Origin: Aeromonas veronii bv. veronii
GTDB lineage: Bacteria > Pseudomonadota > Gammaproteobacteria > Enterobacterales > Aeromonadaceae
DNA: 61,813 bases
Assembly (NCBI RefSeq): GCF_000820225.1
Contig: NZ_CDDK01000016.1
Span: 1 to 61,813 of the forward strand
Direction of reading: 5' to 3'
The notes beneath the pieces are model-generated. The model worked only from the letters and a program-made list of their open reading frames with translations, was not told the DNA's origin and did no database searches. Positions 1-8,802 of this stretch are shown piece after piece. The position numbers and the translations under genes were made by a program. Position 1 is the first letter of the stretch. Every line of letters begins with the position of its first letter.

Positions 1-1454
1 CCCACGGTCAGTTGCTCGTCAACGATGTTGACCACCACGCTCGGGGCGGCAGTATCCAAGCTGTAGCCTTCGCTGTCGGTCGCAGTGGCACTGTTGCCCG
101 CCGCATCGGTGCTGGTCACGCTGGCATCGATGCTCTGGTCTTTATCGGCCACTAGGTCACTGCCCGCCACCAAGATGGTGAAGCGGCCATTGGCGTCCAT
201 CGGACCGGTGTATGCGGTGTTATTGACGTTCAGGGTAACGATGTCGCCTACCTTGAACTCGCCGCTCACGGTACCACTGACCGGGATCTGCTGACCCGCT
301 TCGGCGGCGTTGATGACGTCGTCGTCGGTGATATTGGCATCAAGCGCGATGGTCAGGTTAGGGGCCTTGCTATCCACGCTACCATCGTCGGTCGCAGTGC
401 CGGTGTTGCCGGCCGGATCGGTGACGCTGGCCGTTACTTGATAGCTGCCTTCCGCCAACGGAGTGGTGACATCCACGCTGTAACCACCACCCGGTTGCAC
501 GGTGGTAGTCAGGGTTTGCTGAGTGCCATTGGCATCGGTCACCACAAGAGTGACCGTGCTGCCTGGAACCGCATTGCTAGTACCAGTGATGGTCGGGGTG
601 GTGTCATTGGTATTGTCGGGCGCATCAACGGTGATCGCTGGAGCTGTTACATCCACACTCCCTGAATCAGTCGCACTGCCGGTATTCCCCGCAGGATCGG
701 TCACTGTGGCAGTGACGGTATAGGTGCCCTCGGCCAATGGGGTGACCACATCCACGGTGAAGGTACCGCCGGGTGTAACGATAGCGGTCAGAGTCTGTTG
801 ATTGCCGTTGGCATCGGTGACCAGCAGGGTGACGATGCTGCCAACGGGAGCATCCGTGGTTCCGGTCAGGGTCGGAGTGGTGTCATTGGTGTTATCTGGC
901 GCAACTACGGAAATGGTGGGCGGAGTCAGGTCAAATACTTCATCCTCGCCAGCAGCACCCAACGGTGGCTCACCATTGGCGTTGTAGGTGGTATCGAAGG
1001 TGGCTTCAGCAATGGTTGCGGAACCAGTACGATCGATGGTGACAAAACCGCCGTTGCCACTGGCACCGGCGACGCCCCCAATACCGCCACCACCGGCGGC
1101 AGGTGCACCGCCTGCGGCAGAGGCTTCAAAGGCCTGGGTCGGGTCCGCACCGCCCAAAATGGCCTGTTGCAGGGCATTGATATCATCAGGAGTACCTGCA
1201 GCGCCGTTTTGCGCCAGCTGGGGAGCATCTCCCTCTTCGGCAGGCTCACTCTGTTCGCTGGCTGGTTGCACATTGAACGACTGTCCGCCGCCCATGAAAC
1301 TGGCGCCATCCGGCGACATGATCACCGCCCCTTTCGGCAGTACATCACCTTCAGCCAACAGCTTCCGGCTGCCATCAGCGGCAACCAGATAAATTTGTCC
1401 TTTAAGTTGGGTTACGGTTACGCCCTGTTCCAAGGTAACGGCATTGGTGATCAT
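1..1454 (-). CDS. LapA-like giant adhesin, N-terminal part (runs off window)
   Basis: The frame is open from an ATG at 1454 to base 1, so only about 484 N-terminal residues are visible. AGGAGAGAA sits just before the ATG. The first ~65 residues (MITNAVTLEQGVTVTQLKGQ...) look like the retention module that anchors LapA-type adhesins in the outer-membrane TolC pore. There is no Sec signal, as expected for type I secretion. A glycine/alanine-rich linker contains SAAGG at residues 112-116, a likely cleavage site for a LapG-type periplasmic protease (P. fluorescens LapA is cut in TAAG near residue 108). Two near-identical 93-residue Ig-like repeats follow (about 175-360), then a different Ig/Bap-like module. 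The RTX C-terminus and secretion genes would lie left of the window. Confidence 0.85.
   Translation of the reverse strand, partial: MITNAVTLEQGVTVTQLKGQIYLVAADGSRKLLAEGDVLPKGAVIMSPDGASFMGGGQSFNVQPASEQSEPAEEGDAPQLAQNGAAGTPDDINALQQAILGGADPTQAFEASAAGGAPAAGGGGIGGVAGASGNGGFVTIDRTGSATIAEATFDTTYNANGEPPLGAAGEDEVFDLTPPTISVVAPDNTNDTTPTLTGTTDAPVGSIVTLLVTDANGNQQTLTAIVTPGGTFTVDVVTPLAEGTYTVTATVTDPAGNTGSATDSGSVDVTAPAITVDAPDNTNDTTPTITGTSNAVPGSTVTLVVTDANGTQQTLTTTVQPGGGYSVDVTTPLAEGSYQVTASVTDPAGNTGTATDDGSVDSKAPNLTIALDANITDDDVINAAEAGQQIPVSGTVSGEFKVGDIVTLNVNNTAYTGPMDANGRFTILVAGSDLVADKDQSIDASVTSTDAAGNSATATDSEGYSLDTAAPSVVVNIVDEQLTV
375..932 (-). repeat. Two tandem 279-bp Ig-like domain repeats inside the adhesin
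   Basis: The sequence repeats with a 279-bp period (for example tgtcattggt at 881 and at 602). It encodes two 93-residue domains, each opening with D-x-T-x-P-x-I-x-V and ending in a TDPAGNTG motif followed by a short linker. High DNA identity suggests recent unequal duplication, common in bacterial adhesins. Confidence 0.8.
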
Positions 1455-1636
1455 GTTCTCTCCTGAATCCTGATTTGAATGCAATAAGCCACAGCCTACT
1501 TTGCAGACTGAGGGAAAAAATAACCAGCTCGAAAATTCGAAAGGATAGACCGATTTGAGGCTGAACTGTTCAGCCAGACAGAAGTGTGTAAAACGAGGTT
1601 GTGAGAATGGCAAAAACCAAAATTATCAATAGATTA

Positions 1637-1675
1637 CAAAGTAATGACAGGAGCATGACAAAGCATGCTCCCGTC
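1637..1675 (-). terminator. Probable terminator after yidE
   Basis: A 12-bp stem (1646-1657 paired with 1664-1675, one G-U wobble, 6-base loop) lies directly after the transporter stop codon when read on the minus strand. It is followed by ATTACTTTG, so the T-tract is weak. Confidence 0.5.
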
Positions 1676-1685
1676 AGGATTAACC

Positions 1686-3347
1686 CTAGGCTCCCGCCCA
1701 GAGGATGATAGCCAGCAGCTGTGGCGAGATGATCCGCAGGAACATCACCAGCGGGTAGACAGTGGCGTATGATAGCGCACTGGCGCCACTGGTCGGGTGC
1801 ATGGCGTTGGCAAAGGCCAGCGCGGGAGGATCAGTCATAGAGCCGGCCAGCAAACCGCATAGGGTGAGGTAGTTCATCTTGCCGTAGAGTCGCGCCAGCA
1901 CACCGACTACCAGCAGCGGAATCAGGGTGATCGCCATGCCGTAGAGCATCCAGGCCGGGCCATCACCGTTGATCAGGGTATCGACGAAACCTGCACCGGA
2001 CTTGAATCCGACCACCGCCAGAAAAAGTACAATGCCGATCTCCCGCAGCGCCAGGTTGGCACTGGGGGGCATGAACCAGTAGAGCTTGCCGATGCTGCCG
2101 ATCCGCGACAGGATCAGCGCCACCACCAGCGGCCCACCCGCCAGACCCAATTTAAGAGCGGCCGGGAAACCGGGCAGGTAGAAGGGGATGGAACCGAGCA
2201 ATACGCCGAGACCGATCCCGATAAATACCGGCAACATCTGCACCTGCTGCAGTTTTTGCTGCACGTTGCCGACCACATTGGTCACCGCTTCGATGGCGTC
2301 GAGACGGCCAACCAAGTTGAGAATATCGCCAAACTGCAGGCTGGTCTGACTGGTCGGCACCAGTTCGATACCGGCACGGTTGAGGCGCGAGATCACCACG
2401 TCATAGCGCTGTTTGATATCCAGATCACGGATCTTCTTGCCAAGAACCTGCTCGTTGGTCACCACAACCCGCTCGACGCGCAGATCGGTGCCGCGGGTCG
2501 AGAGCGAGGTCTCCACCTCCTCCCCCAACACCAGCAACACCTTGTGCAGCGCGTGACGCTCACCCACCAGATGCAGCAAGTCACCCAGTTCGATACGGGA
2601 TTCCGGCCGTGGCACCATCAGCTCGTCGCCACGCTTGAGCCGTGAACAGATGACATCAGACTCGTCGAGACTCGGGATCTCGCTCAGCATCAGGCCGTGC
2701 ATGTTGGGATTGCGCACCGCGATGTTGATGGTCTGCAAGCTCTCCTTGGTTTTACCGGTTTGTAGCTCGAACTGGGCGGCTTCATCGTCGATCTTGATGC
2801 GAAAGAAGACCCTGACCAGCCACATGGTGAGCAAAATGCCACAGATACCAAACGGATAGGCAACCGCATAGCCCATCCCCATCAAACCGGTAGAACCGGG
2901 CGCGGCGCCCAGCTCGGCCAGGATCTGCTGGCCCGCACCGAGGGATGGCGTATTGGTGACGGCACCGGAGAAGACCCCCAGAATGACCGGCAACGGCACA
3001 TCGAAAAATTGATGCAAGCCAGCGGCCACCACGCAGCCAAGGATGACCAGTAAGGCGGCAAAGGCGTTGAGTTTGAGACCCGAACTGCGCAATGACGAGA
3101 AGAAACCCGGCCCGACCTGGATGCCGATGGTATAGACAAACAGGATCAGGCCAAATTCTTGAATAAAGTGAAGCGTTTGTGCATCCAGCGCGAGATCGGA
3201 GGCACCTGCAAAGTGACCCACAATGATGCCACCGAACAGCACCCCCCCTATTCCTAACCCAACGCCATAGACTCGCCAGTTTCCCAGCCAGAGTCCTAGC
3301 ACTGCCACCAGCGACAACATGCTGATGGAAAGCGCGATTTCACTCAT
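1686..3347 (-). CDS. yidE: YidE-type putative transporter (AspT/YidE/YbjL antiporter family)
   Basis: An inner-membrane protein of 553 residues, the same length as E. coli YidE as I remember it, and strongly similar throughout ([46 protein letters not shown]). It has two hydrophobic halves of about five helices each (roughly 1-180 and 375-553) flanking two TrkA-C/RCK-C domains (about 200-280 and 285-360). This is the hallmark of the aspartate:alanine-exchanger duplication family; the substrate of YidE itself is unknown. I chose the ATG at 3347 because AAGGA lies 8 bases upstream and it matches the E. coli start (MSEIAL against MSDIAL). The in-frame ATG at 3356 overlaps that ribosome-binding site. 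Confidence 0.88.
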   Translation of the reverse strand: MSEIALSISMLSLVAVLGLWLGNWRVYGVGLGIGGVLFGGIIVGHFAGASDLALDAQTLHFIQEFGLILFVYTIGIQVGPGFFSSLRSSGLKLNAFAALLVILGCVVAAGLHQFFDVPLPVILGVFSGAVTNTPSLGAGQQILAELGAAPGSTGLMGMGYAVAYPFGICGILLTMWLVRVFFRIKIDDEAAQFELQTGKTKESLQTINIAVRNPNMHGLMLSEIPSLDESDVICSRLKRGDELMVPRPESRIELGDLLHLVGERHALHKVLLVLGEEVETSLSTRGTDLRVERVVVTNEQVLGKKIRDLDIKQRYDVVISRLNRAGIELVPTSQTSLQFGDILNLVGRLDAIEAVTNVVGNVQQKLQQVQMLPVFIGIGLGVLLGSIPFYLPGFPAALKLGLAGGPLVVALILSRIGSIGKLYWFMPPSANLALREIGIVLFLAVVGFKSGAGFVDTLINGDGPAWMLYGMAITLIPLLVVGVLARLYGKMNYLTLCGLLAGSMTDPPALAFANAMHPTSGASALSYATVYPLVMFLRIISPQLLAIILWAGA

Positions 3348-3474
3348 TTCGTGCATCCTTTGCGAATTGAACTGGCCCTAGCTTGTCAGCAAACGCTGAT
3401 GCCAACTGTGTGATACCGCACGAATTTATCCTTTTACGCGCTAAAAATACCAATTAAGGGCTAGTTGCAAGACG

Positions 3475-4110
3475 TTAGGCGACGTAGCCGTAAATGGCCA
3501 TAAAGTGACAAACGCTGCCACCCAGCACAAAGAGATGCCAGATGGCGTGGTTATAGGGAATCCGCTTGGCCACATAGAAGATGACCCCGAGGCTGTAGAT
3601 AAGGCCGCCAAGCCCGAGCAGCAGCAGCCCCTCACCGGCCAGATGGATATAGAGCTGGTAGATGACCACCAGCGACAGCCAACCCAGCATCAGGTAGGTA
3701 AAAAGCGACAACTTCTTGAAGCGGTTGATAAACACCAGCTTGAACACCACGCCAGCCAGCGCCAGGGCCCAGATCACCACCATCAACCCCTTCGCCAGCG
3801 GCGTGTCGAGCGCGACTAGCAGGAAGGGGGTATAGGTGCCGGCAATCAGCAGATAGATGGCGCAGTGATCAAACACCTTGCACCAGCGTCTGGCCCGCCC
3901 TGACCCCATGCTGTGGTAGAGGGTCGAGGCGAGATAGAGCAGCACCAGACTGCCGCCATAAAGGCTGTAACTCACCAGCGCCTGCGTGCCCTGCCCCCAT
4001 CCTTTGATGAGCAACAGCACCAACCCGACAATCCCCAGCAACAATCCCGCACCGTGGCTCAGCCGGTTTGCCAGCTCCTCCCGGGGGGAGTAATCCATCA
4101 CACCACTCAT
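3475..4110 (-). CDS. Hemolysin III / PAQR family membrane protein
   Basis: A 211-residue seven-helix membrane protein of the hemolysin III (TrhA/YqfA) branch of the PAQR superfamily. The conserved metal-site pattern is visible: RLSHG near the N-terminus, STLYHS after the second helix, [15 protein letters not shown], and the C-terminal [16 protein letters not shown]. Despite the name, most members are not shown to be haemolysins; homologues affect membrane-lipid homeostasis. The start at 4110 ([13 protein letters not shown]) has GGAG 8 bases upstream; an upstream extension to 4167 is open but lacks a ribosome-binding site. It appears monocistronic, between yidE and the divergent decarboxylase. 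Confidence 0.85.
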   Translation of the reverse strand: MSGVMDYSPREELANRLSHGAGLLLGIVGLVLLLIKGWGQGTQALVSYSLYGGSLVLLYLASTLYHSMGSGRARRWCKVFDHCAIYLLIAGTYTPFLLVALDTPLAKGLMVVIWALALAGVVFKLVFINRFKKLSLFTYLMLGWLSLVVIYQLYIHLAGEGLLLLGLGGLIYSLGVIFYVAKRIPYNHAIWHLFVLGGSVCHFMAIYGYVA

Positions 4111-4285
4111 AACATCGACTCCACAATAACTGTGGCTCACTCTACCCAGCGCCATTTCGGAGTACAAGTGTTCGCTTAAAAAATGGAGTGGCTGTCACCT
4201 GCCAACCTTTGGTGTATGCTCTGCCGCCGATGCCCGAGACAAGCGGCATAGACACCTACCCCGGTGACCTGGTCTGGAGAACCTG

Positions 4286-5809
4286 ATGAAGTTGACTGAG
4301 CTGTTTGCACAAGCGGATCCCGCCTTTGGCGAGGCCATGAACACCTTGCTGGAGAGCTTCCACCACTCCGACGACAGTCAGGCCCCCTATCAGCGCGACC
4401 TGTTCACCCACCAGCTCGATCAATCCCGCATGCCTGCAGTCGGCCAACCTATCGAGGAGTATCTGGCGCGGCTGGCTACTCTGGTGCCCGGCGCCTCACA
4501 CCTCACCTCGCCACGCTACATGGGCCACATGACGGCGCCACTGCCGGCCTATACCGCCGAGCTGTCACGCCTGCTGGTGATGCTCAACCAGAATCCGATG
4601 AAGATGGAGTCCTCCCGCCTGCTCAGCTTTCTGGAGCGGGAGGTGCTGGCCAAGCTGCACCGCCTCATCTATGGCAGGGACGATGCCTTCTACGGCGAGC
4701 AGATGCATGCCAAGGATGCCGCCCTCGGCGTCATGACCAGCGGCGGCACCATCGCCAACGTCACGGCACTGTGGCTGGCCCGCAACCGCGCCTGTGGCGA
4801 CAACCTGTTCGCCCTCTATGAGCAGGGCTATCGCGGCGCCGTTATTCTGGGTTCCCGGCTGATGCACTACTCCTTCGACAAGGGGATGGATCTGCTGGGG
4901 CTGGGCGCCCGCAGCGTTTGGCGCCTTGAGACTGACGAACAGAACCGGCTCAGTCTGGCTGCGCTGGAGCAGGCGCTGATCCAGTGCAAAGAGCAGAAAT
5001 TGAAAGTACTGGCATTGATCGGCGTGGCTGGCAGTACCGACTTTGGCTCCATCGACCCCCTGCCTGAGCTGGCCGCCATCGCCGAGCGCGAGCAGATCCA
5101 CTTCCACGTGGATGCGGCCTGGGGCGGCCCGACCCTCTTCTCCCCCCGCTATCAAGGTCTGCTGGCCGGAATAGAGCAGGCCGACACCGTCACCCTCGAT
5201 GGCCACAAGCAACTGCTGGTGCCGCTTGGTACAGGCATGCTGCTCTGCCGCCAGCCCGACCTGATGATGGCGGTCAAGCGAGAGGCGCCCTACGCCATTC
5301 GTGCCACCTCGTTCGATCAGGGCCGCTTTACCCTGGAGGGCACCCGCCCGGCCAATGCCCTCTATCTGGATGCCGCCTTCCAGCTGTTCGGCCAGCAAGG
5401 CTATGCCGAGCTTATCGAAGCCAACTACGACCGGGCCCGGCTGATGGCCGAGCTCATCACCAGCAATCCCGCCTTCGAGCTGATGTCGGCACCGGTGATG
5501 AACCTGCTCTCCTATCGCTGCATCCCGCCCCATCTGCAGGGCAAGGTGCTAGATGAGACGGCCAATGCGCAGATCAACGACTTCAACGTGTCCCTGCAAA
5601 AAGCCCAGCGGGCCGAGGGGCACAGCTTTGTCTCCCGCACCCAACGAGCGGTGGTACGCTACGGTGCCCAACCGCTCACCCTGCTGCGCGCCGTGCTGCT
5701 CAACCCTCTGATTGAAGAGCGCCATATCCGCGACCTGCTGGCCGATCAGCAGCGACTGGGGATCTCCATTGCACGCCAACTGTTTGGCGACAGCGCGGAA
5801 CCGGCGTAA
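4286..5809 (+). CDS. panP: PLP-dependent group II decarboxylase, PanP-like aspartate 1-decarboxylase
   Basis: A fold-type-I PLP enzyme of 507 residues. Visible landmarks are SGGTIANVTALW (from residue 152, phosphate binding), HVDAAWGG (274-281, with Asp276 for the pyridine nitrogen) and DGHKQL with the Schiff-base lysine K308. It resembles the Vibrio PanP family, which decarboxylates aspartate to beta-alanine for pantothenate/CoA synthesis in bacteria without PanD. It also shares the general glutamate/aromatic decarboxylase fold, so substrate is inferred. TGGAG precedes the ATG by 6 bases. It is a single gene, divergent from the hemolysin III gene, with a short gap to yciB. Confidence 0.75.
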   Translation: MKLTELFAQADPAFGEAMNTLLESFHHSDDSQAPYQRDLFTHQLDQSRMPAVGQPIEEYLARLATLVPGASHLTSPRYMGHMTAPLPAYTAELSRLLVMLNQNPMKMESSRLLSFLEREVLAKLHRLIYGRDDAFYGEQMHAKDAALGVMTSGGTIANVTALWLARNRACGDNLFALYEQGYRGAVILGSRLMHYSFDKGMDLLGLGARSVWRLETDEQNRLSLAALEQALIQCKEQKLKVLALIGVAGSTDFGSIDPLPELAAIAEREQIHFHVDAAWGGPTLFSPRYQGLLAGIEQADTVTLDGHKQLLVPLGTGMLLCRQPDLMMAVKREAPYAIRATSFDQGRFTLEGTRPANALYLDAAFQLFGQQGYAELIEANYDRARLMAELITSNPAFELMSAPVMNLLSYRCIPPHLQGKVLDETANAQINDFNVSLQKAQRAEGHSFVSRTQRAVVRYGAQPLTLLRAVLLNPLIEERHIRDLLADQQRLGISIARQLFGDSAEPA

Positions 5810-5829
5810 AAATGAGCGGTCTTATTCAT

Positions 5830-5857
5830 TTGCCGTTGTCCGCCATGCAGGTAGACT
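5830..5857 (+). promoter_or_regulatory. Candidate sigma-70 promoter for yciB-yciI
   Basis: TTGCCG at 5830-5835, a 16-base spacer and TAGACT at 5852-5857 lie in the 90-bp gap before yciB. It is plausible by position and match only. Confidence 0.35.
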
Positions 5858-5899
5858 GGGCGAAATTTGCAGGCCATCTTTGAGGACTAGGCGCCAGAC

Positions 5900-6463
5900 A
5901 TGAAGCAATTTATTGAATTTATTCCACTTATCGTTTTCTTTGCGGTCTACAAGTTCTACGACATCTACATGGCTACCGGCGCACTGGTAGTGGTCACCGG
6001 TCTGCAGCTCGCCTATAGCTGGATCCGCTATCGCAAAGTCGAGAAGATGCAGCTCTTTACCTTCCTGCTGGTTGGCTTCTTCGGCGGCCTCACCGTCTTC
6101 TTCCACGATGACACCTTCATCAAGTGGAAAGTGACTGTCATCAACGTACTGTTTGCACTGGGTCTGCTCATCAGCCGCTACGGCTTTGGCAAGAACCTGA
6201 TCAAACAGATGCTGGCCAAGGAGCTGCAAGCGCCCGATGCAGTCTGGGACAAGGTCAATCTCGGCTGGGTCGGCTTCTTTACCGTCTGCGGCCTGCTCAA
6301 CCTCTATGTGGCGTTCAACCTGCCGCAGGAGATGTGGGTCAACTTCAAGGTGTTCGGTCTGCTGGGGATGACGCTGGTCTTTACCCTGCTGAGCGGCGTC
6401 TATCTCTACCGCCACATCCCTGCCGAGCAGTTGTCCCAGCAAAAAGACGAACCCAAAAAGTAA
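5900..6463 (+). CDS. yciB: Inner membrane-spanning protein YciB (septation protein A family)
   Basis: A 187-residue inner-membrane protein opening [23 protein letters not shown], the family signature, with five predicted membrane helices and [25 protein letters not shown] in the middle. YciB/IspZ proteins influence envelope integrity and septation in enterobacteria and Shigella; the molecular activity is unsettled. AGG sits 8 bases before the ATG. yciI follows after 24 bases, preserving the yciB-yciI pairing seen in E. coli and suggesting co-transcription up to the hairpin at 6806. Confidence 0.93.
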   Translation: MKQFIEFIPLIVFFAVYKFYDIYMATGALVVVTGLQLAYSWIRYRKVEKMQLFTFLLVGFFGGLTVFFHDDTFIKWKVTVINVLFALGLLISRYGFGKNLIKQMLAKELQAPDAVWDKVNLGWVGFFTVCGLLNLYVAFNLPQEMWVNFKVFGLLGMTLVFTLLSGVYLYRHIPAEQLSQQKDEPKK

Positions 6464-6487
6464 CCCTCATCAGAAAAGGATTGTCTC

Positions 6488-6784
6488 ATGTGGTATCTCA
6501 TCTACTCCGAAGATGTCCCCGATAGCCTGCCACTGCGCAAGCAAGTTCGCCCTGCCCATCTGGCCCGACTGCAAGCCCTGCAGGATGAAGGTCGCCTGCT
6601 GACCGCGGGTCCCAACCCGGCTATCGATGCCGAGGATCCGGCCGATGCAGGCTTTACCGGCAGCACCGTCATCGCCGAGTTTGCCTCGCAGGCGGACGCC
6701 CAAGCCTGGGCCGATGCCGATCCCTATGTGGCAGCTGGCGTCTATGCCAAAGTGACCATCAAGCCGTTCAAAAAGGTTTTCTGA
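6488..6784 (+). CDS. yciI: YciI family protein
   Basis: A 98-residue protein with the ferredoxin-like alpha/beta fold of the YCII family: [31 protein letters not shown], the conserved GRLLTAGP turn, and a central His (H23 in RPAHL) and Asp positions typical of the family. The biochemical role of E. coli YciI is not established. AAGGA precedes the ATG by 7 bases. The gene ends 21 bases before a strong bidirectional terminator. Confidence 0.9.
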   Translation: MWYLIYSEDVPDSLPLRKQVRPAHLARLQALQDEGRLLTAGPNPAIDAEDPADAGFTGSTVIAEFASQADAQAWADADPYVAAGVYAKVTIKPFKKVF

Positions 6785-6805
6785 CCGCAAAGCGAATAGC
6801 GAAAT

Positions 6806-6847
6806 AAAAAAGGCCGGACTGGAAGTTCATTCCAGTCCGGCCTTTTT
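6806..6847. terminator. Bidirectional terminator between yciI and cysQ
   Basis: A perfect 13-bp stem (6812-6824 with 6830-6842, 5-base loop) is flanked by AAAAAA on the left and TTTTT on the right, so it can stop both converging units. Confidence 0.92.
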
Positions 6848-6864
6848 GCATCCCGATATCTCGT

Positions 6865-7620
6865 TTATGCCTTGGCGACAAACCAGGGGTTGAGAATGTC
6901 GGGCTTGTTGTAACGCAGCGGCGAGCCATCGAGTTGGGTGACGCTGCCACCCGCCCCCTCCAGCACCGCCTGCGCCGCGCCGGTATCCCACTCGCAGGTG
7001 GGGGCAAGGCGCGGATAGAGCTCGGCGTCCCCCTCGGCAATGATGCAGAACTTGAGGGAGCTGCCCATCGAAACCAGCTCGATCTCGCCAAAAGGAGCCA
7101 AGAAATCGAGGGTCTCCTGCGACAGGTGATTGCGACTGCCCACCACTCGCCACGCCTCGCCTTCACGATGAGGCCGAGTCTGTATAGGCTCGCGCTTGCC
7201 ATCGACGATGCGCCAGGCACCGAGACCCTTTCCGCCATACCAGAGCTTGCCCAGCACAGGTGCATAGACCAGCCCCCAACGCGGCGCCCCCTCTTCGATC
7301 AACGCGATATTGACGGTGAACTCGCCGTTGCGGGAGACAAACTCCTTGGTGCCATCGAGGGGATCCACCAGCCAGTAGCGGGACCAGCCGTGGCGCGCCG
7401 CCATCACCTCGGGCCCCGACTCCTCAGACAGTACGGGAATATCCGGAGTCAGCTGTGCCAACGCCTGCACTATCACCTCATGAGCACCCTTGTCGGCCGC
7501 GGTCAGGGGACTCTCGTCGCTCTTGTACTCCACCGCGAAGGGCTGGCTGTAGATGGCCATGATGGCCGCTCCCGCCGCTCGGGCGACAGGTTCAAGTTCG
7601 GTGATATCGGGGTGGTACAT
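6865..7620 (-). CDS. cysQ: 3'(2'),5'-bisphosphate nucleotidase CysQ
   Basis: A 251-residue inositol-monophosphatase-superfamily enzyme that hydrolyses PAP (and PAPS), preventing inhibition of sulfate assimilation. The metal-site motifs are clear: SEESGPE (first metal Glu), DPLDGTKEFVSRNGEF and, near the C-terminus, WDTGAAQAVLEGAGG. I place the start at 7620 (MYHPDITELEPVARAAG) because E. coli CysQ begins at the equivalent helix. An upstream ATG at 7668 overlaps the agaR stop codon (TGATG) and would add 16 residues. That start is possible if the gene is coupled to agaR, but no functional link is expected. Confidence 0.88.
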   Translation of the reverse strand: MYHPDITELEPVARAAGAAIMAIYSQPFAVEYKSDESPLTAADKGAHEVIVQALAQLTPDIPVLSEESGPEVMAARHGWSRYWLVDPLDGTKEFVSRNGEFTVNIALIEEGAPRWGLVYAPVLGKLWYGGKGLGAWRIVDGKREPIQTRPHREGEAWRVVGSRNHLSQETLDFLAPFGEIELVSMGSSLKFCIIAEGDAELYPRLAPTCEWDTGAAQAVLEGAGGSVTQLDGSPLRYNKPDILNPWFVAKA

Positions 7621-7667
7621 AACAGGCTCGATCAGTGAGTAAGAAACCCAGTCTATCGCGTTTGTCA

Positions 7668-8528
7668 TCAACCGCTTATAGCTGATTGTACTGGATTATA
7701 TTGCCCCTGCTTCTCCTGCCCCTTGCTGCCATCGGCTGGTACCAACAGCACTTCGATACCGGCATTGCGCAGGCCGGAAAGGATATCGGCAGGCACGGCA
7801 TCGTCGGTGATCAGGGTGTGAATACGCAAGGTATCGATGATCTTGTGCAGACTGCGCCGGCCAAACTTGGTGGAGTCGGTGACCACCACAATCCGCTCGG
7901 CCACCTGACACATGCAGCGGTTAAGGCGCGCCTCGTCCTCATGATGGGTGCTGACGCCGCGCTCCAGATCGATGCCATCCACCCCGAGAAACAGCATGTC
8001 AAAGTGGTAGTTTTGCAGGGACTGCTCCGCTTGCGCACCGTAGAAGGAGAGAGACTTGCGGCGCAGATGCCCGCCCGTCATCAGCAGCTCCACCCCCTCT
8101 GCTTCGAGCAATTCATTCGCCACATTCATGCCGTTGGTCATCACCAGGATCTCCTGATGTCCCTTCAGATGACGCGCCACCTCCAGTGTTGTCGTCCCCG
8201 AATCGAGGATAAGGCGACAACCGGAGGGCACCAGGGTCGCCGCCAGCGCACCGATCCGCTGTTTCACCGGGGTATTGAGCACGCTCTTGTCGGCAATGGT
8301 GCGCTCCGGCACCGTCTGGCCAAGCTCGCACAGCAGGGCGCCGCCGTAAGCGCGCACGGCCACCCCCTGCTTCTCCAGAAAGGCCAGATCGTTGCGGATG
8401 GTCACGGTAGAGACCTGATAGTGAGTCGCCAGCTCGTTGACCTGAACGCTGCCATTGCTGCGCAGCTGCTGAATAATCCGCTCCCGCCGCTCGCTGGTTC
8501 CGAGCGCACCTTTTTCGCTTGTTTGCAT
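7668..8528 (-). CDS. agaR: DeoR-family repressor of the aga regulon
   Basis: A 286-residue DeoR/GlpR-type repressor. The winged helix spans about residues 10-65 ([20 protein letters not shown]... [20 protein letters not shown]) and is followed by the sugar-isomerase-like effector domain ([37 protein letters not shown]). It is nearly collinear with E. coli AgaR, which senses GalNAc-6-P or galactosamine-6-P. It is transcribed away from the aga operon, so the 274-bp gap holds both promoters. The start at 8528 has only a weak AGAAG upstream. Confidence 0.92.
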   Translation of the reverse strand: MQTSEKGALGTSERRERIIQQLRSNGSVQVNELATHYQVSTVTIRNDLAFLEKQGVAVRAYGGALLCELGQTVPERTIADKSVLNTPVKQRIGALAATLVPSGCRLILDSGTTTLEVARHLKGHQEILVMTNGMNVANELLEAEGVELLMTGGHLRRKSLSFYGAQAEQSLQNYHFDMLFLGVDGIDLERGVSTHHEDEARLNRCMCQVAERIVVVTDSTKFGRRSLHKIIDTLRIHTLITDDAVPADILSGLRNAGIEVLLVPADGSKGQEKQGQYNPVQSAISG

Positions 8529-8550
8529 AGTTCTTCTGCCGGAATGCTGT

Positions 8551-8570
8551 AGTGAAAGATCGCTTTCACT
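8551..8570. promoter_or_regulatory. AgaR operator candidate near the agaR start
   Basis: The sequence agtgaaagatcgctttcact is an inverted repeat of AGTGAAAG with its complement. It contains GAAAG and CTTTC, the element reported as repeated in E. coli AgaR sites. It lies 23 bases upstream of the agaR start codon, consistent with autorepression. Confidence 0.6.
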
Positions 8571-8667
8571 TCGTTACGTTTGCATATTAACGCTCAGCAA
8601 AGGTGCCAAATCAAGCCTTCATTACGCTTTACCACCACGCTCCCCATCTTTACCCATCATTCACAAC

Positions 8668-8682
8668 CTTTCGATACCTTTC
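8668..8682 (+). promoter_or_regulatory. Paired CTTTC elements, AgaR operator candidate for the aga operon
   Basis: Two CTTTC copies lie 10 bp apart (8668-8672 and 8678-8682), about one helical turn, upstream of agaZ. This is the arrangement expected for AgaR binding. Further CTTTT/CTTTTC variants follow to 8735. Confidence 0.55.
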
Positions 8683-8686
8683 TTTT

Positions 8687-8702
8687 TGTGATCCATCTCA
8701 AG
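8687..8702 (+). promoter_or_regulatory. Possible CRP site before agaZ
   Basis: TGTGA-N6-TCAAG resembles the CRP half-site pair TGTGA-N6-TCACA with an imperfect right arm. Catabolite control of GalNAc genes by CRP is known in E. coli. The match is partial. Confidence 0.3.
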
Positions 8703-8762
8703 ATCTAACGACTCTTTTGTTTCGTTTTCTTTTCCTCCCCACTACCGTAAAGAAAAGAAATC

Positions 8763-8775
8763 GAAAGAACCTTTC
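8763..8775 (+). promoter_or_regulatory. GAAAG/CTTTC inverted element just before agaZ
   Basis: GAAAG (8763-8767) and CTTTC (8771-8775) are separated by 3 bases and lie 28 bases before the agaZ start, probably overlapping the transcription start. This is a second AgaR operator candidate that could allow looping with the distal sites. Confidence 0.5.
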
Positions 8776-8802
8776 CATCCGCAGCAACCAAGGAACATCA
8801 AA

